A DNA stretch of 64,000 bases from CAZYFH01 sp965197395 (GTDB lineage Bacteria; Acidobacteriota; Vicinamibacteria; Vicinamibacterales; UBA8438). Below, one piece after another: positions 42,921-50,988 of the stretch. The translations under genes were made by a program, and so were the position numbers. Location of the stretch: the NCBI GenBank assembly GCA_965197395.1, contig CBDANB010000004.1, forward strand, positions 62,001 through 126,000, written 5' to 3'. The notes beneath the pieces were generated by a model, which worked only from the letters and a program-made list of their open reading frames with translations, searched no databases and was not told where the DNA came from. How positions within the stretch are numbered: position 1 is the first letter of the stretch; every line of letters begins with the position of its first letter.

Positions 42921-45065
42921 ATGCGACGAACGGGACGTGCGGGGATCTGTGGCTGTGTCCTTGCCGTGCTGGGCGCGTGGGGGTCCGTGTGTCTCGGTCA
43001 GACGCCGAGCACGCTGGCACCCACGTTCACCGCGGCGCAGGTCTCGGCTGGCAGCGCGGCGTATCGGCAGCACTGCGCGTCGTGCCATGGGGCGAGCCTG
43101 GAAGGCCAGCATCTGTCACCGAGTCTGACCGGAGCGCGGTTCGATCGGACGTGGCGCGGGAAGACGGCGGATACCCTCATGTTTCACCTCCACCGCATGC
43201 CGCCGGAACCGCGTGCGACGTCGGGCAACCTGGGTGAGAACACCTACGCGAACATCCTCGCCTATCTTCTGCGCGCCAATGGCCACGAGCCTGCCGATCG
43301 CGCCCTGCCGTCCGATACGGATGCGCTCGCCGCCCTGACGATCTCGCCCCGTGAAGGAGCGACGGTCGATCCCGACGCACCGGTCATCGGGTCGCCGAGC
43401 GAATCGGCGCTGTTGACGGGACTGAGCGCGGTCACCGACGACATGCTGCGCGACCCGCCGGCCGCCGATTGGTTGCAGTGGGGACGCCGGTACGACGGCC
43501 AGAATTTCAGCCCGCTCGACGTCATCACGCATGCCAACGTCCAGGACCTCCGGCCGGCGTGGCGCGCGCCGCTACGCGGCGGTACGAGCATGCCGACGCC
43601 GTTGGTGCATGACGGGGTGATGTTCCTGCAGACATTCCCGGACACCGTGCTCGCGTTGGACGGGTCGAACGGGGACATCCTGTGGCGCTATCAGTACCCG
43701 ACGACCTCCCGGTCGAGCCAGAAGATGGGCCTCGCATTGCACGGGGACAAACTTCTTGTGCCCACGTCGGACTTACACGTGCTCGCGTTGCGCGCCAAGA
43801 CCGGCGAGCTGATCTGGAATCACGAGATCAGCGCCGACACCGTGACGGACACGCGGGGCCAATACCAGTTGCGCAGCGCGCCCCTGGTGGTCGGCAACAA
43901 CGTCATCCAGGGTGTCGCCGCGAGCTTCGTGCCGAAGGGGGGATTCGTCCTCGCGATCGATATCGATTCGGGCGATGAGATCTGGCGATTCCACACCATC
44001 GCGCGACCGGGTGAGCCCGGTGGAAACAGCTGGAACGGGCTGGCCCTGGACGAACGCAGCGGCGGGTCGGTCTGGCATCAGGGCACGTACGACCCGGAGC
44101 TCAACCTCATCTATTTCGGCGTGGCGCCGACGTACGACACCGGACCGCTCCTGCATCCGGTGGAGGACGCGGGCGTCACCAGCGACGCCCTGTACACGAA
44201 TTGCACGATCGCCCTGAATCCCGACACCGGAGAGCTGGTCTGGCACTACCAGCATGTGGCGAACGACCAGTGGGATCTGGACTGGGTCTTCGAGCGCCAG
44301 ATTGTCGACGTGACAATCGACGGCCGGCGGCGCAAGGTTGTGATGAACGTCGGCAAAATGGCGATTCTCGATGCGCTCGATGCGGCCACCGGCGACTACT
44401 TGTTTTCGGTTGATGCCGAGACACAGAACGTCGTGACGGACATCGACCCCGAAACCGGCGCCAAGACCATCGATCCGGAGAGACTGCCCGACCTCGATCG
44501 GACCACGGTGTTTTGTCCTGGCGTCTCCGGTGCGAGAAGCTGGCCACCGACGTCCTACAGCCGGCAGTCGACCTTGCTCTATCTGCCGTTGACGGAGTGG
44601 TGCAACCGCATGGGTCCGGAAGGATTCAAACTGCTCACCTCGGGCGTGGGGATCAGCTCGGCGCAACACCCGGACAGCGATGACGGCACGATGGGCCGCC
44701 TGCAGGCGATCGACGTCGAGCGGCAGCAGTTGGCCTGGGCCCACCATCAGTCGGCCCCACTGTCAACGTCGCTGTTGTCCACTGCCGGCGGCGTGATCTT
44801 CTCCGGCGATCTCGATCCGGCGCTCAAGGCCTTTGACGCCACCACCGGTGAGTTGCTCTGGCGGACCAGCCTCGACGACCTGCCCAGCTCGACGCTCGTG
44901 ACCTACGGTATCGGCGACACGCAGTACGTCGCGGTGGTCGTTGGCCTGCGCAATAACCATGTCAGCGACCTGTCGAGGACATACAACGCGTTCCGCGAGA
45001 GGCGAGGCGAGACGGACGTCGAGCCGCCCCAGGGTGGCGCCGCGATCTGGGTCTTCGCGCTGTAG
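42921..45065 (+). CDS. PQQ-dependent dehydrogenase with N-terminal cytochrome c domain
   Basis: The 714-residue exported product has a signal peptide (GICGCVLAVLGAWGSVCLGQ), then a cytochrome c domain with CASCH at 52-56 and a likely Met ligand in HLHRMPPEP. An eight-bladed PQQ propeller domain follows (from about 175: WLQWGRRYDGQNFSPLDVIT, VLALDGSNGDILWRYQYPTT, VANDQWDLDWVFERQ with a candidate active-site Asp, GGVIFSGDLDPALKAFDA). Common quinohemoprotein alcohol dehydrogenases carry the heme domain at the C-terminus; here it is at the N-terminus. It is the third gene of the quinoprotein cluster, 12 nt after the second propeller protein. The alcohol or sugar substrate is unknown. Confidence 0.92.
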   Translation: MRRTGRAGICGCVLAVLGAWGSVCLGQTPSTLAPTFTAAQVSAGSAAYRQHCASCHGASLEGQHLSPSLTGARFDRTWRGKTADTLMFHLHRMPPEPRATSGNLGENTYANILAYLLRANGHEPADRALPSDTDALAALTISPREGATVDPDAPVIGSPSESALLTGLSAVTDDMLRDPPAADWLQWGRRYDGQNFSPLDVITHANVQDLRPAWRAPLRGGTSMPTPLVHDGVMFLQTFPDTVLALDGSNGDILWRYQYPTTSRSSQKMGLALHGDKLLVPTSDLHVLALRAKTGELIWNHEISADTVTDTRGQYQLRSAPLVVGNNVIQGVAASFVPKGGFVLAIDIDSGDEIWRFHTIARPGEPGGNSWNGLALDERSGGSVWHQGTYDPELNLIYFGVAPTYDTGPLLHPVEDAGVTSDALYTNCTIALNPDTGELVWHYQHVANDQWDLDWVFERQIVDVTIDGRRRKVVMNVGKMAILDALDAATGDYLFSVDAETQNVVTDIDPETGAKTIDPERLPDLDRTTVFCPGVSGARSWPPTSYSRQSTLLYLPLTEWCNRMGPEGFKLLTSGVGISSAQHPDSDDGTMGRLQAIDVERQQLAWAHHQSAPLSTSLLSTAGGVIFSGDLDPALKAFDATTGELLWRTSLDDLPSSTLVTYGIGDTQYVAVVVGLRNNHVSDLSRTYNAFRERRGETDVEPPQGGAAIWVFAL

Positions 45066-45307
45066 GGGGGAGGCGTCGTCGCCGTGACGCGCAACCCGCG
45101 ATGCCGCGAGCTAGAACCACAACCGGAGGCGGGAAGCTCGAGTCCGCCACACCGACGGGATTCCGGCCGGCCCGCTTTGCCGCTGGTCGCGCACCCGCGA
45201 CGGCTGCGCGCATCCTGGACGAGAACTGCGGTCAACCGCAGTGGACGGGGCACGACGGAAAACGACCATCGTCGTCTGTACTATACTGGGTGGTCAGGAG
45301 GCGCACG

Positions 45308-46645
45308 ATGCAGACATCGAGGAGCCGGCGGCGAGTGTGGGCGGCGACGACGGCGGCGCTCGTGGGCCTCGTGGCGGCGGGGCTCGTCGTGCCGTCGATG
45401 CGGGCGGCCGAGGACGTGGTGGTCGTCGAGCCGGAATCGGTTGGTATGTCGTCCACGCGGCTGACGCGGATCGACGCCTTCATTCAGGACTACATCGATA
45501 CCGACCAGATCGCCGGCGCCGTCACGCTGGTGGCGCGCAAGGGCAAGGTCGTCCGTTTCGAGGCGCAGGGGTGGAAGGACAAGGAGAACAACGCCCCGAT
45601 GACGCGCGACACGATCTTCGAGATGTACTCGATGACCAAGCCGATTGTGTCGGCGGCGCTCATGATGCTCTTCGAAGAGGGCCGCTTCCTCTTGGATGAC
45701 CCGATCGCGAAATGGCTCCCCGAGTACGCGGACCACACGGTCCGTCTCGTCGACGACGGCGTCCGCGCACGCAACACGCCGGAGGCTCGCCCCGTCACCG
45801 TGCGCCACGTCTTGACGCACACGTCGGGGTTGACGCTCAATCCGAACGGCCGGGGGCTCAGCGCGGAGCAGGTCAATTACGTCACCAACCACGGCAAGGG
45901 GTGGCCGACGCTGCAGCAGCAGGTGGCGCACGCCGCGGTCATCCCCGGAGCGTTCCATCCCGGCGACGAGTGGCAATACGGCTCATCGACGGATTACGTC
46001 GCCGTCCTGGCCGAGAAGATCTCCGGGATGTCGCTCGATGTGTTCCTCGGAGAGCGGATCTTCGAGCCGCTGGGCATGACCGACACGCATTACTACGTGC
46101 CGCGCGACAAGATGGACCGGGTGGCCGCGGTGTATCGGCCCGACGAGAACGGCAAGATCGAGCTGGCACGCGCACCGGAGTATCGCGAGCCGACTCAGGT
46201 CTTCCGCGGCGTGTCGGGGCTGAACTCCACCGCGGCCGATTACATCCGCTTCGCGCAGATGATCGCGAACGGCGGCGAACTCGACGGCGTCCGCTTGCTC
46301 GGGCGGATGACCGTCGACAACATGATCACGAACCATATCGGGTCGGGCAAATCGGTCTACGTGCGTGGCGGCGGGTATGGGTTCGGGCTCGGCTTCGGCG
46401 TGCTCACGAACCCGGCCGAGTCACTCGACGCGCTGTCGCCAGGCAGCTACACCTGGGGTGGTGCGGCCGGGACGCTGTATTGGGCGGACCCGGTGGAGGA
46501 CCTCGTCGGGATCCTGCTGATTCAGATCCGCCCCTACAACCACATCAACATCCGGCCGATGTTCTCGAACGTGGTGACGCAGGCGGTGGTCGACAGCTTG
46601 GCCGACCAGCGACCGAAGATCCTGGGGTACGCGACGCCGCGGTAG
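45308..46645 (+). CDS. secreted serine hydrolase of the beta-lactamase class C family
   Basis: The product (ATG at 45308, CAGGAGGCG ribosome-binding site 5 nt upstream) is 445 residues with a signal peptide (AATTAALVGLVAAGLVVPSM). The beta-lactamase/DD-peptidase fold shows the SxxK nucleophile motif in MYSMTKPIVSAALMML near residue 115, Tyr-x-Ser in WQYGSSTDYVAVLAEKI near 225, HTSGL near 180 and a C-terminal WGGAAGTLYWADP. Family members hydrolyse esters, D-peptides or beta-lactams; true AmpC activity is not implied. The 242-bp gap upstream has a TATACT about 25 nt before the ATG but no good -35 box. The gene appears monocistronic. Confidence 0.93.
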   Translation: MQTSRSRRRVWAATTAALVGLVAAGLVVPSMRAAEDVVVVEPESVGMSSTRLTRIDAFIQDYIDTDQIAGAVTLVARKGKVVRFEAQGWKDKENNAPMTRDTIFEMYSMTKPIVSAALMMLFEEGRFLLDDPIAKWLPEYADHTVRLVDDGVRARNTPEARPVTVRHVLTHTSGLTLNPNGRGLSAEQVNYVTNHGKGWPTLQQQVAHAAVIPGAFHPGDEWQYGSSTDYVAVLAEKISGMSLDVFLGERIFEPLGMTDTHYYVPRDKMDRVAAVYRPDENGKIELARAPEYREPTQVFRGVSGLNSTAADYIRFAQMIANGGELDGVRLLGRMTVDNMITNHIGSGKSVYVRGGGYGFGLGFGVLTNPAESLDALSPGSYTWGGAAGTLYWADPVEDLVGILLIQIRPYNHINIRPMFSNVVTQAVVDSLADQRPKILGYATPR

Positions 46646-46715
46646 CCCTGGGGCAGGCTCGCCGGGTGGGCGCGTGCACGGACGCGCCCTTCCCTTCAGG
46701 AACCGGCTCGCCTCG

Positions 46716-46856
46716 CGCAACTTCGGCGGGCGCCGGATGACCGACCGCGCCGCGCACCTCGTCGATCATGTGTTCCCCGACGTTCCGGTGCGCCAATGGG
46801 TGTTGTCGCTCCCACACCGGGTGCGATACGTGCTGGCCTCGGACCACGAGCGGGGC
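46716..46856 (+). pseudogene. IS91-family transposase fragment
   Basis: One frame reads NFGGRRMTDRAAHLVDHVFP then DVPVRQWVLSLPHRVRYVLA. This is the well-conserved segment that follows the zinc-binding domain of IS91/Y2-type transposases (RMAxxAAHLVDxVxPxVPVRQWVLSxPxxLRYxLA). Homology begins and ends abruptly; about 45 codons remain out of an expected several hundred. It is clearly a relic. Confidence 0.7.
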
Positions 46857-46884
46857 GGCGCATCCGGCGGCGCGGCGACCTGTC

Positions 46885-46959
46885 CGCGAAGGTCGCGTCA
46901 TCAACCCAGACCGCGTGCTCACGGTCTGCCCAGTCAATCCCCAGATACAGTCGTTGCAT
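46885..46959 (-). pseudogene. IS110-family transposase N-terminal fragment
   Basis: From the ATG at 46959 the minus strand encodes MQRLYLGIDWADREHAVWVD followed by DATFAD, the N-terminus of DEDD transposases; the Asp of GIDWA is the first catalytic acid. After about 25 codons similarity ends and the frame becomes Arg-rich nonsense. Its break point meets the IS91 fragment, so one element probably disrupted the other, or both were deleted together. Confidence 0.75.
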
Positions 46960-47249
46960 CCCGCCCTCCTTGCGCCTACTCGGAGTCGGAACGGCTGGTT
47001 TCCCTTATATCGGTCCTCATTGGGACAACTTCCTATCGAACCTCTCTGCCGTTCGCTCGCCGGCCCGGGACGGTCTCGAAGTGATCCTCTGCGGGGGATC
47101 GGGCCATTTAGGTCCTCACACCGGCGAACTCCAAGAGTCACGCTTATCCGTGGTGCCTCGCTGCAACGCTAACCGTGGTCGCAAGGCAACATCAGATATA
47201 AGGGCCATTTGTCTGTCTGTCGGGTAGCGCTCATTTGCCTGCAGCGGCA

Positions 47250-48263
47250 TTAGGGCGCCGGGACGCGTGCGATCCGGGTGCCGCCGGCGACGCCGCCAAC
47301 CCAAATCTCGTCGGCGACCTGAATGGCCGCGGTGCCGAGAATGAGGTGCTCGTTCGACGGATAGTCGAAGACGTCGGTCGACGCGCCTGACTCGACGTCG
47401 ACCTGCGCCACACGCGACCGGACGTCGTCGCACGCGCCGTCCCGAATACACGCGCCGATCCCACTCCGCTGCGCCGCGATGTGACCGGCGGCGAGGATGT
47501 CGCCGTCGGGTGTCCAGTGGACGTTGTCGATGAAGAAGCCGACGTTCGCCACGATCTCTTTGCGGGGCCGGCTCTGCCCGCGCGACAGCCGAATCACCGA
47601 TTGCGCCGCGTACCCGGCAACGTAGTACCACTCGCCGTCTTCGGAGATCTCCAGGCCGTTGGGCCCGATCTCCTCGCTGCCGGGAACGCGCACCCAGCCG
47701 CCATCGCTGTGCCACTCCCAGATGTCGCCGGTGCTCGGGCTCGTCGCCGCGAACCCGCCGTCTGGCAACGGAACAACGGCGTTGAGGCCGAGGCCCTCGG
47801 GCGCCACCGCGCACCCGATCCACGTGAGGGTCGGTGGGGCGCCCCCCGCGTCGACGTCGAACACCTCGATCGATTCCCGCGCGCCGTGACGCACGACGTA
47901 GAGGGTGTGACGGTTCCCGGTACCGCGCCGCAGGCTGACGCCATGCGGTCGGAACGCGGTCGGCGTCATCTCCCGACAGGAGCCGAACATCGCGGCGTCA
48001 TGCCGTGGCCGGGATGTCGCCGTCGGAAACAGCCGGGTGGACTCCAGGTTCCGGGTATCGGTTGCCGACAGATAGCCGTCGTCCTCCATGCTCGACACGA
48101 TCACCCACGGCGTGTCGGGAATGGCGATCAGATCCTCCGGGCTGATCGGTCCGCAGACGAACTCGACGTCGCCATCGGCCTCACACTGCGCCGACGCCGC
48201 GCCCGGTAAGACGAGGAGACAGACCGCCGCGAGGAGCGATGCGTCAAGCCGTGGATGCGTCAT
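47250..48263 (-). CDS. secreted SMP-30/strictosidine-synthase-like beta-propeller protein
   Basis: This 337-residue exported protein has a signal peptide (DASLLAAVCLLVLPGAASAQ) followed by FVCGPISPEDLIAIPDTPWV. Propeller blades carry RPHGVSLRRGTGNRHTLYVV, PEGLGLNAVVPLPDGGFAAT, GPNGLEISEDGEWYYVAGYA and NVHWTPDGDILAAGH. The order RPHG, N-x-V, PNG and VHWTPDG matches the calcium-site loops of SMP-30, paraoxonase and strictosidine synthase folds. It is probably a periplasmic lactonase or arylesterase, but the substrate is unknown. It ends 20 nt into the IS scar side and is divergent from the sugar dehydrogenase gene. Confidence 0.85.
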   Translation of the reverse strand: MTHPRLDASLLAAVCLLVLPGAASAQCEADGDVEFVCGPISPEDLIAIPDTPWVIVSSMEDDGYLSATDTRNLESTRLFPTATSRPRHDAAMFGSCREMTPTAFRPHGVSLRRGTGNRHTLYVVRHGARESIEVFDVDAGGAPPTLTWIGCAVAPEGLGLNAVVPLPDGGFAATSPSTGDIWEWHSDGGWVRVPGSEEIGPNGLEISEDGEWYYVAGYAAQSVIRLSRGQSRPRKEIVANVGFFIDNVHWTPDGDILAAGHIAAQRSGIGACIRDGACDDVRSRVAQVDVESGASTDVFDYPSNEHLILGTAAIQVADEIWVGGVAGGTRIARVPAP

Positions 48264-48276
48264 GGTGGTCTGAGTC

Positions 48277-48300
48277 TAGCAGCCTGTGGTGAACGTCGCG
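48277..48300. repeat. solo end of the MITE-like element
   Basis: ctagcagcctgtggtgaacg matches the ends of the 32220-32386 element at 18 of 20 positions when compared with the complement of its right end. No second inverted end was found within 250 bp, though CTAG recurs near 48382. The 249-bp gap around it (48264-48512) otherwise contains only the presumed promoters of the divergent genes. Confidence 0.6.
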
Positions 48301-48512
48301 CGTCTGGAGCGTACTCGTTCGTGATCGAGGCTTTGCAGTGATGCGGCACAGGTCGTCGCGAAGCTCAAGGACAGCGCATCGCCTAGTGCGGCGCGTCGCG
48401 GGTGGCTGACTTCGTTAGGACATGCCAAGATCGCGTCGGTCCGCCGTCATGTTCGTACTGGTCAGCCAGCACGCGCAGCAGGAGCATACTCGTCCATTCT
48501 TGGAGGTCGGCC

Positions 48513-49802
48513 ATGACACGCTCATTCTTGCTGAGACGTTCTCCCGCGTCCTTCGTCATCCTCACGCTGGTCTTATTCATCGCGGTCAGCCACGCGCAGC
48601 AGGGACGAAGAGGGGTGGGCCCTGACACACTCGCGGACGGCCCGCAGATCGTGAGCGCCGGCGATCAACGCGTTCGCGTGGTCCCGATCAAGGGCCTCTT
48701 CCGCCCGTCGGCCGTTGACTTCCTACCGAACGGCGACATGCTGGTCGCCGAGCGCTCCGGCGCGCTGCGCGTTGTTCGCGACGGCGTGCTGGACCTCCAG
48801 CCGATCGCCAACATGCCAGCGGTGCACACGGGCTTTGGCGGCAGGTTTGGTTTGTGGGATGTGGCAGTGCATCCGCGCTTCGAGGAGAACAGCCTCGTCT
48901 ACTTCACGTATCTCAAACCCGACCCGGATGAGACCGTTCCGCTGGAGGCCGACGCTCGTCCAGAGATGGCGGGCACGTCCGTGCTGGCTCGAGGTCGTTT
49001 CGATGGCGACCACACGTTGGCCGACGTCGAAGATATCTTCGTGTCGAACGCCTGGACCAGCGGTTTCAGCGTCGCACGACTGATCTTCGCCCCTGACGGG
49101 AAGATCTTCATGTCGATTGGCATGCCGCTGCGTGACAGCGCGCACGGGGGGAACAATCGCGTCGGGACGGCCGAGCAGGCCCAGGATCCCGCCAGTCACG
49201 CCGGCAAGATCCTGCGTCTCAACGACGATGGGACCGCGCCGTCGGACAATCCGTTTGTGGGCCGGCCTGGGTATCAGCCGGAGATCTACGCCCTGGGTTT
49301 CCGCGATCCACTGGGCTTGACGATTCATCCCGAGACAGGCGAACTGTGGGAGGTGGAGCACGGTCCGCAAGGTGGCGACGAGGTCAACATCGTCAGAGCG
49401 GGCCTGAATTACGGATGGCCAGTCGTCTCGTACGGCCAAGCCTACACGGGCGAACGGACGGAGGGTGTGGGCGGCACGGGACCGGAGCTCGCCGAACCGT
49501 GTGCGCCTGGCATGGAGCAGCCGATTCTCTTCTGGGTCCCCGTGATTTCTCCTGGTGGAATGACCATGTATACGGGTGACAGGTTCCCGGCATGGAAGGG
49601 GAACCTGTTTATTGGAGGGATGTCCACCACACAGCTTCACCGCGTCGTCTTCAACCGGAGAGGGATACCGATACGTCGCCAGGCGCTGATGACCGAGCTC
49701 AATCAGCGCATCCGTGACGTAAAACAGGGACCAGACGGCCTACTGTATCTGACAACTGATCACGAGGCGGGGGCCGTGTTGAGAATCGAACCAGTCGGCT
49801 GA
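48513..49802 (+). CDS. PQQ-dependent soluble sugar dehydrogenase-like protein
   Basis: The 429-residue product (ATG at 48513, GGAGG 6 nt upstream) has a signal peptide (PASFVILTLVLFIAVSHAQQ) and the soluble aldose dehydrogenase (Asd/GdhB) fold. Motifs include FRPSAVDFLPNGDMLVAERS, GLWDVAVHPRFEENSLVYFT, AGKILRLNDDGTAPSDNPF, YALGFRDPLGLTIHPETGEL and WEVEHGPQGGDEVNIVRAGL, the last two being strongly conserved family blocks. Members oxidise aldoses with PQQ and calcium in the periplasm. No PQQ synthesis genes are visible in the window, so the cofactor must come from elsewhere. Confidence 0.93.
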   Translation: MTRSFLLRRSPASFVILTLVLFIAVSHAQQGRRGVGPDTLADGPQIVSAGDQRVRVVPIKGLFRPSAVDFLPNGDMLVAERSGALRVVRDGVLDLQPIANMPAVHTGFGGRFGLWDVAVHPRFEENSLVYFTYLKPDPDETVPLEADARPEMAGTSVLARGRFDGDHTLADVEDIFVSNAWTSGFSVARLIFAPDGKIFMSIGMPLRDSAHGGNNRVGTAEQAQDPASHAGKILRLNDDGTAPSDNPFVGRPGYQPEIYALGFRDPLGLTIHPETGELWEVEHGPQGGDEVNIVRAGLNYGWPVVSYGQAYTGERTEGVGGTGPELAEPCAPGMEQPILFWVPVISPGGMTMYTGDRFPAWKGNLFIGGMSTTQLHRVVFNRRGIPIRRQALMTELNQRIRDVKQGPDGLLYLTTDHEAGAVLRIEPVG

Positions 49803-49978
49803 CGCACAGCAAACTGCTTCTAGCAGCTCCACGTTCACGTGAGAGAGCTTATGCGTGGGACGAGGACCAGCGACGGCTGTGCTGGACCATCTTGCTCACT
49901 GGCATGCGCCAGGGGAGGGCGAGCACCTACACGACTGAGCGCCTACCCACGGCTAGAATGCGGGACCAGGGACCCACA

Positions 49979-50935
49979 CTAGCGCGTGAGGCCGTAGCGG
50001 GTCTTGAGGTCGGCAGCGAGGCGATCGGCCTGCTCCGCTTCCAGCTGCATCGCCTGCGCGTCCGTCGAGAGCGCCGTCAGCGCCATGGCATCGCCGTCTT
50101 GCATGCCGCGCCGGACCTTCTCCATCAGCTGCACCCCGGCCTGCATCAGACGGAGGGTCGTCTCGTGATAGTCGCGCGCCTGTGGTGGCACCGACATCTG
50201 ACGCATCCGTGACAGATTGGTCTGTTGCGTGCGCGCAATCTCATCGAACGACGACCAGTTGCCGCTCGCGCCCTCGGTCACGATGGCCGTCGCCATCTGC
50301 TCGGGGTCGCTCGTTCCGCCGCCGCCACCCATCGTGTCGATCGCCAGGAAATAGCGTCTGAGTGCGTCGCGTGTCGCCGCATCGGCTGAGGCGGGAGCCT
50401 CGCTCGGGGCGGCGGTTGGTGGGGGACGCACCGGCCGTCGTGGCGACGCGGCAATGGCCCGAGGTGGTGTCGTCGTTGCTCCGGCAGCCGCGGGCGGTGC
50501 CGGCGCGGTCGCCGCGGGCGGCGCGGGGAACGGCGCATATCGGGGTGACGCCGGCTCAGCGCTCGCGGGTTCGATGACGAGCGTTGCGTCAGGGGCAGGA
50601 TCGCCGCCGGCCCTGGTCCCTCGACCCACCAGAAACCCGATGGTGGCCAACGAGATCATCAGCCCGCCGACGAGAGCGGCGAGCAGCGTCCGGGAGATCT
50701 CGATGCGTGCGGCCGACGATGCTGGCGGCGCGTCGAAGACGGTGAGGTCGGGAGCCTCCGGAGCCTCCGGAGAGCCAGAAGCCTCCGGAGCGTCCGAAGC
50801 CTCCGGAGCCTCCGCAGACTCCGCCGCCGTCGCCGGCGTGTCCGGCTCCGGCTCGATCCAGTCGTCCTCCACGGGCTCCGGGCGCTCCACCCTCGGCGGC
50901 GGCGGCACCGGAACCGGTCTCCGCTTTGGAGCCAC
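49979..50935 (-). CDS. membrane-anchored protein with Glu/Ala/Pro repeats, unknown function
   Basis: From the GTG at 50935 the product is 318 residues. The N-terminus is Pro-rich and acidic with short repeats (EAPEASDAPEASGSPEAPEA). One membrane segment (LLAALVGGLMISLATIGFLV) follows, then a Pro/Ala-rich spacer and a helical C-terminal domain (about 205-318) with GGGGTSDPEQMATAIVTEGA, YHETTLRLMQAGVQLMEKVR and SLSTDAQAMQLEAEQADRLA-like sequence. The topology is cytoplasmic tail, membrane segment, periplasmic helical domain. A TATAAT lies about 10 nt before the GTG, so the mRNA may be nearly leaderless; a start further upstream cannot be excluded. No family recognised. Confidence 0.75.
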   Translation of the reverse strand: MAPKRRPVPVPPPPRVERPEPVEDDWIEPEPDTPATAAESAEAPEASDAPEASGSPEAPEAPDLTVFDAPPASSAARIEISRTLLAALVGGLMISLATIGFLVGRGTRAGGDPAPDATLVIEPASAEPASPRYAPFPAPPAATAPAPPAAAGATTTPPRAIAASPRRPVRPPPTAAPSEAPASADAATRDALRRYFLAIDTMGGGGGTSDPEQMATAIVTEGASGNWSSFDEIARTQQTNLSRMRQMSVPPQARDYHETTLRLMQAGVQLMEKVRRGMQDGDAMALTALSTDAQAMQLEAEQADRLAADLKTRYGLTR

Positions 50936-50944
50936 AATAGGATC

Positions 50945-50966
50945 ATTATACTGAGGGACCTGTCCC
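50945..50966. promoter_or_regulatory. divergent promoter region with TATAAT/TATACT and a small palindrome
   Basis: TATAAT is present on the minus strand (50945-50950) and overlaps TATACT on the plus strand (50947-50952). GGGAC-CT-GTCCC (50955-50966) follows. This 53-bp gap separates the repeat protein from the M16 operon, so the two transcripts must start back to back here. -35 boxes are weak. Confidence 0.45.
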
Positions 50967-50988
50967 GACTTTCGAGCAGGAGCACGCG

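Larger units (their letters stand above)
46646..47249. other. 604-bp region with transposase scars
   Basis: No intact gene is supported. It holds a fragment of an IS91-type transposase on the plus strand and the start of an IS110-type transposase on the minus strand, listed separately. The rest (about 46960-47249) may be the flanking end of the IS110 element: it is lower in GC than the surroundings and has no reading frame of note. Confidence 0.6.

Noticed and set aside
49820..49845. CTAGCAG at 49820 as another MITE end
   Set aside because: Only the first eight bases agree. The following sequence (ctccacgttcacg) does not match the element ends.
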